Shown here piece by piece: positions 9,801 through 18,955 of a DNA stretch of 64,000 nt. Source of the stretch: Aliiglaciecola lipolytica (GTDB lineage: Bacteria; Pseudomonadota; Gammaproteobacteria; Enterobacterales; Alteromonadaceae). The stretch lies in assembly GCF_018860635.1 (NCBI RefSeq), contig NZ_JAHKPT010000032.1, positions 36,704 through 100,703 of the forward strand, read 5' to 3'. The translations under genes and the position numbers were made by a program. Every line of letters starts with the position of its first letter. Position 1 is the stretch's first letter. The notes under the pieces were generated by a model that was not told the DNA's origin, did no database searches, and worked only from the letters and a program-made list of their open reading frames with translations.

Positions 9801-10913
9801 CTAATGGGCGGGAAAATAAGCGCCTAACACCGCTGGACGACTAGCACCGGTTACTGAAGGTAAATTCCCTGGCATGTCTAGATTAAATGCATAGGCTAAC
9901 CAAGCAAACGCAATCGCTTCTACGCTGTCGGGGGAAACCCCAAGGTCATCGGTTGTACGCAAGTCGCACTCAACAAGTTCGTTTTCTAAACATTCCATCA
10001 AAAAATCATTGCTCGCACCACCACCACAGACAAAAACTTCTTCAACACCCTCAAGTTGGTTGATTTGTTGTGCTATTGAGCATGCGGTCAACATGGCAAG
10101 TGTGGTTTGCACACATTCTTTGGAAACGCTTTTGGGATAATCCGCAAGGTGTTGCTCTAACCAAGCTAAATGGAATAATTCCCTGCCAGTGCTTTTGGGT
10201 GCCGGTAAAGTGAAAAAAGGTTCATTAAGTAGCTTCTTTAAAAGTTGCGCGTCGTGACTTCCTTTGGCCGCCCAAGCGCCATTTGCATCGTAAGGTAGAC
10301 TGAGATGTTTTTGACACCAAGCATCCATTAGCGTGTTTCCTGGACCGGTATCAAAACCTAAGACTGATTGTTGTGCATCACTAGGAATATGAGTGATATT
10401 AGCAATACCACCAATATTTAGGATCACTCTTGAATGATGTGAGTGACGGAATATCGCTTGGTGAAATGCCGGTGTTAATGGAGCTCCTTGGCCGCCTAAG
10501 GCGATGTCTTTACGCCTAAAATCTGCAATTACATCAATACCCGTCAATACTGCTATGGTATTCGGATCGCCAATTTGTAGGGTAAATCCATTGTTGCCAC
10601 ATGGGTGATGTCGAATTGTTTGCCCGTGGGAACCAATTGCGGCGATTTTGGATGCTGATATTTCATTCTTCAATAGAATGTCATTAACAGCATGGGCGAA
10701 GACCTCAGCAACTTCACGATCAGCATGTCCCATAGCCACTAACTCATTGCCCGAGGAAGCGCACAATGAATTCAAAGTGCGCACTAATGCAGGAGGATAG
10801 TCATAGGTTTTACAATCTATGATAGAGGGTTTAATTTTCGAAAAATCTACAATCGCTACATCAACACCATCCATACTGGTGCCAGACATCAAGCCTAAAT
10901 AAAGGTTTGACAT
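9801..10913 (-). CDS. anmK: Anhydro-N-acetylmuramic acid kinase
   Basis: Phosphorylates and hydrates 1,6-anhydro-MurNAc released by lytic transglycosylases, yielding MurNAc-6-phosphate in the peptidoglycan recycling pathway. The 370 residues match the family length. The signature MSGTSMDGVDVAIVDF lies at the N-terminus. ATPase-fold elements include GSHGQTIRHHP, LNIGGIANITH, GFDTGPGN and VFVCGGGASND. The ATG at 10913 has TTAGGAG upstream. It follows the M23 peptidase gene by 13 bp, pairing cell-wall cleavage with recycling. I see no murQ in the window. Confidence 0.96.
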   Translation of the reverse strand: MSNLYLGLMSGTSMDGVDVAIVDFSKIKPSIIDCKTYDYPPALVRTLNSLCASSGNELVAMGHADREVAEVFAHAVNDILLKNEISASKIAAIGSHGQTIRHHPCGNNGFTLQIGDPNTIAVLTGIDVIADFRRKDIALGGQGAPLTPAFHQAIFRHSHHSRVILNIGGIANITHIPSDAQQSVLGFDTGPGNTLMDAWCQKHLSLPYDANGAWAAKGSHDAQLLKKLLNEPFFTLPAPKSTGRELFHLAWLEQHLADYPKSVSKECVQTTLAMLTACSIAQQINQLEGVEEVFVCGGGASNDFLMECLENELVECDLRTTDDLGVSPDSVEAIAFAWLAYAFNLDMPGNLPSVTGASRPAVLGAYFPAH

Positions 10914-10926
10914 AATGCTCCTAATG

Positions 10927-12222
10927 CTAACGGTTCATTGCAAGCATAATTCGTTTTGTATTGTTAAGTTGATTCACTCGTTGTTCTGCAATTTTTGCAA
11001 ATAGAGGTGCTTCAGATTTTGCTATCGGCTGAGCTTTAGGCAAAGTCACTGTACGTGGGTTTCTATGAACTCCGTCGACTAAAAATTCATAATGCAAATG
11101 CGGACCTGAGGCTAATCCTGTTGAACCTACATAACCAATAACCTGTCCTTGTTTAACAGTTTGGCCATTTTTCACAGCTCGTTTAGAAAAATGTAAGTAT
11201 TTAGTCACATATTTTTCGCCGTGCTGGATAAACACATGGTTGCCGTTGTATTTATCATAGGTTGATCGAATAACTTTACCATCACCCGCTGCAATGACTG
11301 GCGTTCCCGTGTTTGCTGCGTAATCAACGCCTCTATGGGCCTTCCAGCGTTTTTGAACCGGATGAAAACGTCTTTTCTTAAAGCTTGAACTGATGTATTT
11401 GAAGTTCACTGGAGCACGCAAAAAGCTCTTGCGCATGCTGCGTCCTTCCGGTGTGTAATAATTGCCGTCATCATATAGTATTGCGGTAAATGATTGACCT
11501 TGATTAATAAACTCAGCTGCAACTATTTTACCACTTTCAACAAATTCACCGTCGATAAAGTGTTCTTCAAATACCACATTAAAACTATCACCTTCACGCA
11601 ATCCTAACGCGAAGTCGATATCCCAACCAAAAATGCCAGCTAAGCTCATAATGTGCTTTTCTGATAAATTAGCTTTTACGGCAGCATTCCAGAAATTATT
11701 TTCTATTTCGCCTTGGGCGTAGTTGAAACGAGTATCCAACTGTTTAGTTTCGATATTACTTGCAAAACTATTCTGTTCTTGACGTTTGATATATAAGGTT
11801 TGAGTTGAAGATAGCTCATAACTTAACGATTCAAGTTTTCCTTGCTCATCAATTAATAATTGTAAGCTTTGACCAGGTCGAATTTTGAGTAATTTTTTTG
11901 CGTCATCGCCGGCATTACTAACATAGTAGGTTTCCTGCGGAGTAAGCTTGGCGCGCTTAAATATCTTGGCTAAGTTATCACCTTTAGCAACAGTGAAAGA
12001 TTGCCACTGCAAAGGTTCTTCATCCAAAGCTTCTGTTAACTGTTGTTGAGAGTTGATAGTAAGCGGTACTTCGTACCTTTTGCCAACTTCTAATATTTGA
12101 CTGTTTTTGGATGCTTTAGCGGATTCAGTCGGGATGAACAACAAGAGTAAGAAAAATAACGCAAAGCCAGATAATAAGGCTTTGTGTTTGGTTGGTAAGC
12201 GTTTTAAAGTTCTTTGTACCAC
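10927..12222 (-). CDS. mepM: Murein DD-endopeptidase of the MepM type (OapA/LysM-like + M23)
   Basis: Cell-wall hydrolase that cuts cross-links in peptidoglycan to allow growth; anchored in the inner membrane and facing the periplasm. Residues 1-35 give a basic stretch then one transmembrane helix. A LysM-like module follows (VAKGDNLAKIFKRAKLTP, residues 78-95). The C-terminal LytM/M23 domain has the zinc ligands HRGVDYAANTGTPV and GPHLHYEFLVDG. Length of 431 is close to E. coli MepM. The only start that keeps the membrane anchor is GTG at 12222, without an obvious ribosome site. It is upstream of anmK and divergent from tyrS. Confidence 0.92.
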   Translation of the reverse strand: MVQRTLKRLPTKHKALLSGFALFFLLLLFIPTESAKASKNSQILEVGKRYEVPLTINSQQQLTEALDEEPLQWQSFTVAKGDNLAKIFKRAKLTPQETYYVSNAGDDAKKLLKIRPGQSLQLLIDEQGKLESLSYELSSTQTLYIKRQEQNSFASNIETKQLDTRFNYAQGEIENNFWNAAVKANLSEKHIMSLAGIFGWDIDFALGLREGDSFNVVFEEHFIDGEFVESGKIVAAEFINQGQSFTAILYDDGNYYTPEGRSMRKSFLRAPVNFKYISSSFKKRRFHPVQKRWKAHRGVDYAANTGTPVIAAGDGKVIRSTYDKYNGNHVFIQHGEKYVTKYLHFSKRAVKNGQTVKQGQVIGYVGSTGLASGPHLHYEFLVDGVHRNPRTVTLPKAQPIAKSEAPLFAKIAEQRVNQLNNTKRIMLAMNR

Positions 12223-12362
12223 TGTAACGAAAATCTCTGAATTAGTTAGCTAAGTTGAGAATATAACGATTTAAGTTAATTTTCTAGTTTCAGGTTAAAT
12301 AATAACCAGTTAAGTGAGCATGTTACAGGATACATGATTATATAAAAATATACAGAATTCCT

Positions 12363-12390
12363 TTCACAATCGACTCTGCATGGGTAAAAT
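12363..12390 (+). promoter_or_regulatory. Probable sigma-70 promoter of tyrS
   Basis: TTCACA at 12363-12368 and TAAAAT at 12385-12390, each one mismatch from consensus, are separated by 16 bp. They lie 45 bp upstream of the tyrS start, facing it. Assigned by eye from consensus. Confidence 0.5.
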
Positions 12391-12434
12391 GCGCGGCTGA
12401 TAAAAAACTAATGTGTGAAAATTGAGGTAGCAAA

Positions 12435-13634
12435 ATGACAAATTGGCAGGACGCAATTCGTGAGATTAAGCGCGGCGCGGACGAAATTTTGATCGAAGAA
12501 GAACTCATTGCCAAGTTAAAAGAGGGTAAACCTTTAAAAATCAAAGCTGGCTTTGATCCCACAGCACCGGATTTGCACCTAGGGCACACAGTATTACTTA
12601 ACAAACTGCGCACTTTTCAGTCTCTTGGACACGAAATCATATTTTTGATTGGTGACTTTACAGGCATGATTGGAGACCCTACGGGAAAAAATGTAACCAG
12701 AAAACCGTTGAGCCGTGAAGATATTATTGCGAACGCCGAAACCTATAAAGAGCAAGTCTTTAAAATTCTTGATCCTGAAAAGACTAAGGTTCGCTTTAAT
12801 TCAGAGTGGATGGATAATCTTGGCGCAGCAGGTTTGATCAAACTAGCCGCTAGACAAACCGTAGCTCGTATGTTGGAAAGAGACGATTTTAAAAAGCGTT
12901 ATAATAATGGCCAAGCTATCGCAATCCATGAATTTCTATATCCATTGGTTCAAGGTTGGGACTCAGTGGCGTTGGAAGCGGATGTGGAACTAGGTGGTAC
13001 AGATCAACGATTTAATTTGTTGATGGGGCGGGAACTACAAAAAGCCGAAGGTCAGTCACAACAAACTGTGCTGATGATGCCGCTTTTAGAAGGTCTCGAT
13101 GGTGTTCAGAAAATGTCTAAGTCTTTGGGTAATTACATTGGTATAACCGATGCACCGAATGAAATGTTCGGTAAGATAATGTCTATTTCTGATGAACTGA
13201 TGTGGCGCTATTTTGATTTACTTAGCTTCAGACCGATCGAGGAAATAACGCAACTTAAACAAACAGTGGAAAGTGGCGCAAATCCTCGAGATATTAAAAT
13301 TGAATTAGCAAAAGAAATTATTGCGCGTTTTCATTCAGAGCAAGCTGCTGAAGGAGCTCATCAGGATTTCATCCAGCGTTTCCAAAAAAATGCGATTCCC
13401 GATGATATTCCTGAAATTGAAGTGGTTCCAGAAGGTGAAGGAATGCCTATTGCTAATCTATTAAAAGAAGCAAACTTGGTTGGCTCAACTTCAGAAGCTA
13501 TGCGCATGATAAAACAAGGCGCGGTAAAAATAGACGGTGAAAAGGTCGAGGATACACGTTTGTTAATCGCCAATAGTAGCGAAGCGGTTTATCAAGTTGG
13601 TAAACGTAAATTTGCAAAGATAAAACTAGGCTAA
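12435..13634 (+). CDS. tyrS: Tyrosyl-tRNA synthetase
   Basis: Charges tRNA-Tyr with tyrosine in the cytoplasm. Class I signatures are present: [14 protein letters not shown] (HIGH-type) near residue 41 and KMSKS near residue 227. The C-terminal S4 RNA-binding domain is seen at [19 protein letters not shown]. With 399 residues it belongs to the TyrZ-like branch common in Haemophilus and marine gammaproteobacteria. The ATG at 12435 has TGAGG about 9 nt upstream. It forms a single-gene unit with its own promoter and terminator, divergent from mepM. Confidence 0.97.
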   Translation: MTNWQDAIREIKRGADEILIEEELIAKLKEGKPLKIKAGFDPTAPDLHLGHTVLLNKLRTFQSLGHEIIFLIGDFTGMIGDPTGKNVTRKPLSREDIIANAETYKEQVFKILDPEKTKVRFNSEWMDNLGAAGLIKLAARQTVARMLERDDFKKRYNNGQAIAIHEFLYPLVQGWDSVALEADVELGGTDQRFNLLMGRELQKAEGQSQQTVLMMPLLEGLDGVQKMSKSLGNYIGITDAPNEMFGKIMSISDELMWRYFDLLSFRPIEEITQLKQTVESGANPRDIKIELAKEIIARFHSEQAAEGAHQDFIQRFQKNAIPDDIPEIEVVPEGEGMPIANLLKEANLVGSTSEAMRMIKQGAVKIDGEKVEDTRLLIANSSEAVYQVGKRKFAKIKLG

Positions 13635-13670
13635 TCCTAGTCAAGTTTAACAACTATGCTAGGTTTCGAA

Positions 13671-13707
13671 TAATGCGCATACAGCAATGTTTGCGCATTA
13701 TTTTTTT
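13671..13707 (+). terminator. Rho-independent terminator of tyrS
   Basis: TAATGCGCA at 13671-13679 pairs with TGCGCATTA at 13692-13700 around a 12-nt loop and is followed by seven T. It lies 37 bp after the tyrS stop. Confidence 0.85.
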
Positions 13708-13760
13708 AGAGACAACAGCATATTTGAAAGGCGAGGGTAGCCTTGCAAGAGGTCGGCGAT

Positions 13761-13784
13761 GTGACAAGGCGAACGCCTTATCAC
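13761..13784 (-). repeat. REP-like hairpin downstream of the DAO oxidoreductase
   Basis: On the minus strand the sequence GTGATAAGGCG-TT-CGCCTTGTCAC forms an 11-bp stem with one T-G wobble and almost no loop. It starts 7 bp after the stop codon of the oxidoreductase gene. No T tract follows, so it is not a classical terminator. The core GATAAGGCGTTC resembles enterobacterial REP palindromes, which also sit just after genes. I see only one copy here, so the REP label is tentative. Confidence 0.4.
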
Positions 13785-13791
13785 TAGGGGG

Positions 13792-15123
13792 TTAATCTCG
13801 TAGTGAAGCTAACGCGTAATAAGCGCTAAGCCCAACACGCCGAAATTGAGAAAATGGAAACTTGGGTAATTGCGACTGCCAAAATGGTAAGTTTGGTAAG
13901 CTTTCAGGCTCACAGATGTTTTGCGCAAGACGTTTGCCTGCCAGCGTCGAAAAAGCCAATCCCGAACCGCAGTATCCCATCGAGTAATGGATGCTCTTAT
14001 CCTCACTATGATTAATTCTTGGGTAATTGTCGTAACTCGCACTGACCCAACCACTCCAAAAATGATCGATATCTATTTTATCTAACACTGGGAAAGTATT
14101 TTTAAGGCCTTGGGCGAGCCGCTTTTTATTGATTGGGTTGTTGGCTTTTTTGCCATTTATCGCGCCTCTACCGCCGAATAAGATTCGATTATCCGGTAGC
14201 AATCGATAATAGTATTTCATACGGCGTGTATCCATTGCCATTAAACCTGCCTTGAGCTGGATGGTCGCCAATTCGGAAATTTTAAGAGGCCGTGTCACAA
14301 TGATGCTAGAGAGCACTGGGAAGTGACGGTTTGCGATTAACGGATGCATCTTTGAGCCCGTATAACCATTAGTGGCAATAATAACTTTTTCCGCGGTTAC
14401 TCGGCCGTTTTGAGTATATAGGCAATGATGATTGGTTTTTTGCTGCCAATTAATCACCGGTGAATTAGAAAAAACCTTAACTCCAGCTTCTGTTGCCATT
14501 TGATAATAGCCGAGCACCAATTTCATTGGATTGACTGCAAAACTCTTATCAAAATAGATACCACCGAACATATTGGCACTTTTTAAAAACGCGTTATTTA
14601 CTTCCTGACTGCAAACGAACTTGACTGATTCACCGTAGCGCTCACTTAATTTTTCAGCTTGCTTTCTTAACCCTTCTACTTTTGCGCGTTTATGGGCAAG
14701 TTTAAGGTAACCGCCAGGAGTTTTATCACAATCAATATTACCTTGCTCGATAAAGTCGTTAACAGTGTCAATCGACTCCATATATTCTTGGAAAACACTT
14801 TGAGCTGTCTCTCTGCCCCATTTTTGTTCCATATCAAGCAGTGATAATCGGCCAGTTCCTGGCAGCACGAAACCGGCATTACGCCCGCTGCAACCCCAAC
14901 CAGGATCGTTGGCTTCAATTACGACCACAGACTTGCCATACTTTTTAGCTAGATGGTAAGCAGAGGAAAGGCCTGTATATCCGGCGCCTATGATGGCGAT
15001 ATCAGCTTGTATATCATTAACTAATGACGTTGTTTCTGGAAATTTTTCGATACTTTTAGCCCAATATGAATCGGGATATTGTTGATGAGATTTTGGATAT
15101 GGCTCAACGATAGGATCATACAT
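13792..15123 (-). CDS. FAD-dependent amine/amino-acid oxidoreductase (DAO family, PuuB-like)
   Basis: Flavoprotein oxidase or dehydrogenase of the DadA/PuuB type, 443 residues. The dinucleotide-binding motif is DIAIIGAGYTGLSSAYHLA near residues 42-60, followed by the family's GCSGRNAGFVLPG. Later segments VIIATNGYTG, YYRLLPDNRILFGGRG and HYSMGYCGSGLAFSTLAGK fit gamma-glutamylputrescine oxidase-like proteins. No other putrescine-catabolism gene is present, so the substrate is open. The gene is monocistronic, preceded by 128 bp without a clear feature and followed by a REP-like hairpin. Confidence 0.88.
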   Translation of the reverse strand: MYDPIVEPYPKSHQQYPDSYWAKSIEKFPETTSLVNDIQADIAIIGAGYTGLSSAYHLAKKYGKSVVVIEANDPGWGCSGRNAGFVLPGTGRLSLLDMEQKWGRETAQSVFQEYMESIDTVNDFIEQGNIDCDKTPGGYLKLAHKRAKVEGLRKQAEKLSERYGESVKFVCSQEVNNAFLKSANMFGGIYFDKSFAVNPMKLVLGYYQMATEAGVKVFSNSPVINWQQKTNHHCLYTQNGRVTAEKVIIATNGYTGSKMHPLIANRHFPVLSSIIVTRPLKISELATIQLKAGLMAMDTRRMKYYYRLLPDNRILFGGRGAINGKKANNPINKKRLAQGLKNTFPVLDKIDIDHFWSGWVSASYDNYPRINHSEDKSIHYSMGYCGSGLAFSTLAGKRLAQNICEPESLPNLPFWQSQLPKFPFSQFRRVGLSAYYALASLRD

Positions 15124-15251
15124 ATTCTATTAAGTGCCTATTGTATATGTCGTTTATAAAGATTGAGTTTCATTTTAATTAGGGAGCTCGTGCATTCTAA
15201 GACCGATAAATTTAATTGCCTTTATGCGTTAGAAACTTCAAGGGATAAATA

Positions 15252-15821
15252 TTAGAACTTCAAAAGCATTTCAGCGGCGACGCATTCACAGAGGTCTTTG
15301 CAAACGGGACAAACATAGTCGTCTTCAATACTGGAAGATTGCCATTTCCCTGGATGCTGCTTTACCAGCTTTCCTCCGCATTTGGAAAAATACCGAAATG
15401 CGCTATTCCCAGGGCTTGCTAGCCAGATATGTGCCAGACCAGCCAATGCACCTTGTTGTTGTGCTTTTTTAATCGACAATGAAAGTAATTTAGAGCCGAT
15501 ACCTGCTCCGCGGTACTTGTCGTTAACGGTATTACACTTAAAATAACAAACTTGCTCTACAGGCACTCCCCATCGCTCTGGCGTACACCATTTATCTGGA
15601 ATCCAGTTGTTGGCCGCTATTGTCAGTCTAAAACCGATTAATTCGTCTCCAATTAGTGACACAAAGCTCGCATTTATATTATTTGCGAAAGACTGCTTGT
15701 ATAAAGTTTCTATCGCGTTTTGATTAAGATAATTAGCTCCATGAACATGATTGGCCAAATTTAGAACGCGCTCGAAATGTGAAGGGTCTAAAGGACAAAA
15801 TTGAATTTGTTGATTATGCAT
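15252..15821 (-). CDS. GNAT N-acetyltransferase with C-terminal Cys cluster
   Basis: Acetyl-CoA-dependent acetyltransferase of unknown substrate, 189 residues from the ATG at 15821. The acetyl-CoA motif A region is YFKCNTVNDKYRGAGIGSKL, with the R/Q-x-x-G-x-G/A type loop (RGAGIGS) near residue 115. A final ALAGLAHIWLASPGNSAFRYF stretch completes the fold. The tail VCPVCKDLCECVA has a C-x2-C-x3-C-x-C spacing that could bind a metal, unusual for a GNAT. Its start overlaps the end of the upstream gene by 8 bp, so the two are translationally linked. Confidence 0.82.
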   Translation of the reverse strand: MHNQQIQFCPLDPSHFERVLNLANHVHGANYLNQNAIETLYKQSFANNINASFVSLIGDELIGFRLTIAANNWIPDKWCTPERWGVPVEQVCYFKCNTVNDKYRGAGIGSKLLSLSIKKAQQQGALAGLAHIWLASPGNSAFRYFSKCGGKLVKQHPGKWQSSSIEDDYVCPVCKDLCECVAAEMLLKF

Positions 15822-16254
15822 TAGGTTCAATGGAGGACTCTATTTGTTGTAAAACTGAGTGAACAAAACTGACGCATTGTTGGTAATTTTCATAAACCCT
15901 TTCATCTAATGATGCTGGATTTTTCGCCGCGCTGCGAATGCGACGAAGCTGCTCGGTAGATAATGCTGTGCCTACGCAGTAGGCGTCAACCACGCAGCCT
16001 GCTTGTTCAGTCTTTTGATGAGTTATATGAACGACGCTCGTTGCATCGTCGGTATATGCTTGACAAGCTGAGAAATCACCGACATATCCAAAGTATTTAT
16101 CTGGGATAGTTTGTAATATTTTAGTCAAATCTCGATCGTATTGAGTGGCCAATTGGAATCCTATTGGTCCGGTAACTACACCCGTAAGAATTTTGTCACT
16201 ATAAGACAATGTGTAACTGGCAAACCTATCTCTTCCTGAGTATTCAGTCATCAT
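15814..16254 (-). CDS. Conserved-looking hypothetical protein, 146 aa
   Basis: I do not recognise a family. The protein is soluble, with no signal peptide or membrane segment. A beta-rich N-terminal half (YTLSYSDKILTGVVTGPIGF) leads into helices near the C-terminus (ENYQQCVSFVHSVLQQIE). This mixed alpha-beta pattern resembles small STAS-like or sensor domains, but that is only an impression. Its stop codon lies inside the start of the GNAT gene, an arrangement typical of functionally coupled genes. Two ATG codons at 16254 and 16251 are both possible starts. Confidence 0.7.
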   Translation of the reverse strand: MMTEYSGRDRFASYTLSYSDKILTGVVTGPIGFQLATQYDRDLTKILQTIPDKYFGYVGDFSACQAYTDDATSVVHITHQKTEQAGCVVDAYCVGTALSTEQLRRIRSAAKNPASLDERVYENYQQCVSFVHSVLQQIESSIEPNA

Positions 16255-16428
16255 TTCACTTCTGGTTCTAAGTTCAGATTATACTAGGTTAATAATAGCA
16301 CTTAGCGCGAATTTTCAAACAGAGTATCTATGCAATTAGACTAAAGTAGGTTAATAACCGACCATTATTTGGTGTCGCAAATGACAGTCAGTTATCTAGG
16401 AACCGATAAAAATCGTATTTAATAAGGT

Positions 16429-17820
16429 TTAATAGCGATAGGCATCGGTTTTGAAAGGACCATGCAGAGGTACATTGATATAATCTGCTTGTTGCCGGGT
16501 TAATTTGGTGATCACGCCACCGAAACCTTCCACCATATAACGAGCAACTTCTTCATCAAGATGTTTTGGCAGCACTTCTACTCGCAGCAATTCGGCCTTT
16601 TTCACATCATCAAGATTGGCATAACCTTGCTCAAACAACAGGATTTGGGCTAAAACTTGGTTCGCAAAAGAGCCGTCCATAATACGTGAGGGATGCCCAG
16701 TCGCATTACCTAAATTGACTAATCTGCCTTCGGATAGTAATAACAAATGATCTTGTTCATCATCACTTCTAAAGACTTTATGAACCTGAGGTTTAATTTC
16801 GTCCCAGCGCCAATTTTTACGCATAAAAGCGGTATCGATTTCATTGTCAAAATGACCAATATTACATACCACAGCGCCGGATTTTAAAGATTTAAGAATA
16901 TTTGAATCACATACGTTGACGTTGCCAGTGGTAGTTACCACTAAATCTATATTACTCAATAAGGCTGTGTTGATGTCTTCGATCTTGCCACTATTATTGC
17001 CATCAATATAGGGTGAGACTAACTCAAAACCGTCCATGCAGGCTTGCATTGCACAAATCGGGTCAATTTCCGCAACGCGCACTATCATACCCTCTTGACG
17101 GAGTGACTGGGCAGAGCCTTTTCCAACGTCACCATAGCCGATTACCAGTGCTTTTTTACCGGCCATCAAATGGTCGATTGCACGTTTTATGGCATCATTG
17201 AGACTATGACGACAGCCGTATTTATTATCATTTTTGGATTTGGTTACTGAATCATTTACGTTTATAGCAGGCACTTTGAGCGTGCCAGCTTCTAACATTT
17301 CTAATAGACGGTGCACACCTGTAGTGGTTTCTTCAGTGATGCCGTGCACATTGTTTAGCACCTGAGGGTATTTGTCATGCAGCATTTGTGTGAGATCGCC
17401 GCCGTCATCTAGAACCATATTAGCATCCCATGGCTGACCATCTTTTAATATGGTTTGCTCAAGACACCATTCGTATTCTTCTTCGGTTTCACCTTTCCAA
17501 GCATAAACTGGCACTCCAGCAGCTACAATTGCTGCGGCAGCTTGATCTTGAGTAGAAAATATATTGCATGAAGACCAACGGACATTCGCGCCTAAATCTA
17601 CTAAGGTTTCGATTAATACACCGGTTTGAATCGTCATGTGAATACAACCTAGAATATTGGCTCCTTTCAACGGTTGTGAAGCACGATACTTTTCACGAAT
17701 CTTCATCAGTGCAGGCATTTCACTTTCTGCAATAGTGAGTTCTTTACGTCCCCAATCAGCTAGATTGATGTCGGCGACTTTATAATCGCCGGTGACCATG
17801 ACATGATTTTCTTGATTCAT
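16429..17820 (-). CDS. ahcY: Adenosylhomocysteinase (S-adenosyl-L-homocysteine hydrolase)
   Basis: Reversibly splits S-adenosylhomocysteine into adenosine and homocysteine, relieving product inhibition of methyltransferases. The 463 residues are usual for bacterial enzymes. Landmarks are [16 protein letters not shown] (substrate site), [13 protein letters not shown] with the catalytic Lys, the NAD site [27 protein letters not shown] and the C-terminal PFKTDAYRY, which closes the neighbouring subunit's cofactor site. The ATG at 17820 has GGAAG upstream. It stands alone, with an 18-bp tandem repeat in its upstream region. The nucleosidase mtnN, which handles the same metabolite, lies 1.1 kb upstream. 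Confidence 0.97.
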   Translation of the reverse strand: MNQENHVMVTGDYKVADINLADWGRKELTIAESEMPALMKIREKYRASQPLKGANILGCIHMTIQTGVLIETLVDLGANVRWSSCNIFSTQDQAAAAIVAAGVPVYAWKGETEEEYEWCLEQTILKDGQPWDANMVLDDGGDLTQMLHDKYPQVLNNVHGITEETTTGVHRLLEMLEAGTLKVPAINVNDSVTKSKNDNKYGCRHSLNDAIKRAIDHLMAGKKALVIGYGDVGKGSAQSLRQEGMIVRVAEIDPICAMQACMDGFELVSPYIDGNNSGKIEDINTALLSNIDLVVTTTGNVNVCDSNILKSLKSGAVVCNIGHFDNEIDTAFMRKNWRWDEIKPQVHKVFRSDDEQDHLLLLSEGRLVNLGNATGHPSRIMDGSFANQVLAQILLFEQGYANLDDVKKAELLRVEVLPKHLDEEVARYMVEGFGGVITKLTRQQADYINVPLHGPFKTDAYRY

Positions 17821-17872
17821 ATAAACTTCCGATTTTACAAAGGTGAAAGATATATCGTTTCTAGAATACGAT

Positions 17873-17908
17873 AACTACAGTGTATGCTTTAACTACAGTG
17901 TATGCTTT
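17873..17908. repeat. 18-bp tandem direct repeat upstream of ahcY
   Basis: Two exact abutting copies of aactacagtgtatgcttt (17873-17890 and 17891-17908) lie 53-88 bp upstream of the ahcY start. Just downstream towards the gene, ATCGT and ACGAT flank the palindrome TTCTAGAA. The placement suits a regulator-binding site, but no known operator matches by eye. Confidence 0.6.
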
Positions 17909-17989
17909 TTTGTTAACTGTTCAATTAAACTACAACTTATTAATTTGTGCTAGTTAACATTATAGAAAAGGAAGTATAGAAAAGATCAC

Positions 17990-18949
17990 TTAAAATAATT
18001 TATAAGTGACTGCCAAGACTAACGCTATTAATGTTAAAAATATAAATAACGTCTGATACATGGATTGCCAACTTCGTTGCAAATCGGCATAGCGAACTTC
18101 TCGGCTGGCGCCTACGCGTTGTGAACGCATTTTGATATTTTGATAAATTGCAGGGCCCCCTAGTTGAACCCCCAAACCACCACCAATGATGGCTTTAATA
18201 TAACTATTAAAAAATTGTTTTTGCGACACCCCCTTAAACCCTTTGTAAGCGCCTACAAAGCCAGTGCCAATCGAAAAAATCAAAGCAAAAATAACTTGTG
18301 GTACAAACAACAATAATTGGGTTAGCAAAGCGATGGGCAAACCAAACTGGCGGTTTTTAACAAGTTTCATGTTCCAAATTTGGTTTAACTCATACAACAT
18401 GCGAATGACCAACGCTGCTAATCCTCCTGCCAATAAATACCAAAAGATAATAGCGAATTGTTGGTAGATGAATCGTTGATTTAGGGATTCAATTGCCGCT
18501 TTAGCAATACCCATTGGTGTTAGTGTGTTGGTTTCTCGAAGCACAAGCCCATTTAAATGGTGCCTTGCGAGATTTTTCTTTTCCGATTTCAACGCTTTTT
18601 GCACGCCTTTAAAATGGCGTCGTACAGGTTGAAATTGAATCGCCACAATTAACATTAGGGTATCGAAAAATAATGGGTATTCGGCAAGAAATAACGGGAT
18701 AGAAATGATCACTAATATCGGAGCTAACAGCACTATGATCGCCAGACTCCCAGAAATACGTTGCTGGGCAGCACTTCTTGGGGCATTGGGGTTCACTCTT
18801 GCGGCCAGGTTTAGTGCCATTAGCCGCAATAGTGTCAAAGGATGAGCTTTTTCGGGCCAGGGTATGAGCCACTCCAGTATCAATGCGGTTATTATTACCA
18901 ATAAAGGTAAAAAACCGGATTGCTGTAGGGCTTCATAAATAGCCATCAT
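17990..18949 (-). CDS. CbiB/CobD-like integral membrane protein
   Basis: Polytopic membrane protein of 319 residues with about five hydrophobic segments. It resembles the CbiB/CobD family (adenosylcobinamide-phosphate synthase; attaches aminopropanol to the corrin ring) in the early EKAHPLTLLRLM stretch and in GGGLGVQLGGPAIYQ near residue 270. It is a divergent member: several family residues are not obvious. No other cobalamin gene is present in the window. It begins 6 bp after mtnN, so the two form an operon, an odd partner for corrin synthesis. AmpE is a more distant alternative. Confidence 0.68.
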   Translation of the reverse strand: MMAIYEALQQSGFLPLLVIITALILEWLIPWPEKAHPLTLLRLMALNLAARVNPNAPRSAAQQRISGSLAIIVLLAPILVIISIPLFLAEYPLFFDTLMLIVAIQFQPVRRHFKGVQKALKSEKKNLARHHLNGLVLRETNTLTPMGIAKAAIESLNQRFIYQQFAIIFWYLLAGGLAALVIRMLYELNQIWNMKLVKNRQFGLPIALLTQLLLFVPQVIFALIFSIGTGFVGAYKGFKGVSQKQFFNSYIKAIIGGGLGVQLGGPAIYQNIKMRSQRVGASREVRYADLQRSWQSMYQTLFIFLTLIALVLAVTYKLF

Positions 18950-18955
18950 AATGGG

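Noticed and set aside
17821..17990. SAH riboswitch upstream of ahcY
   Set aside because: I could not find the conserved core or a matching stem arrangement; only the 18-bp tandem repeat and a small palindrome are seen.
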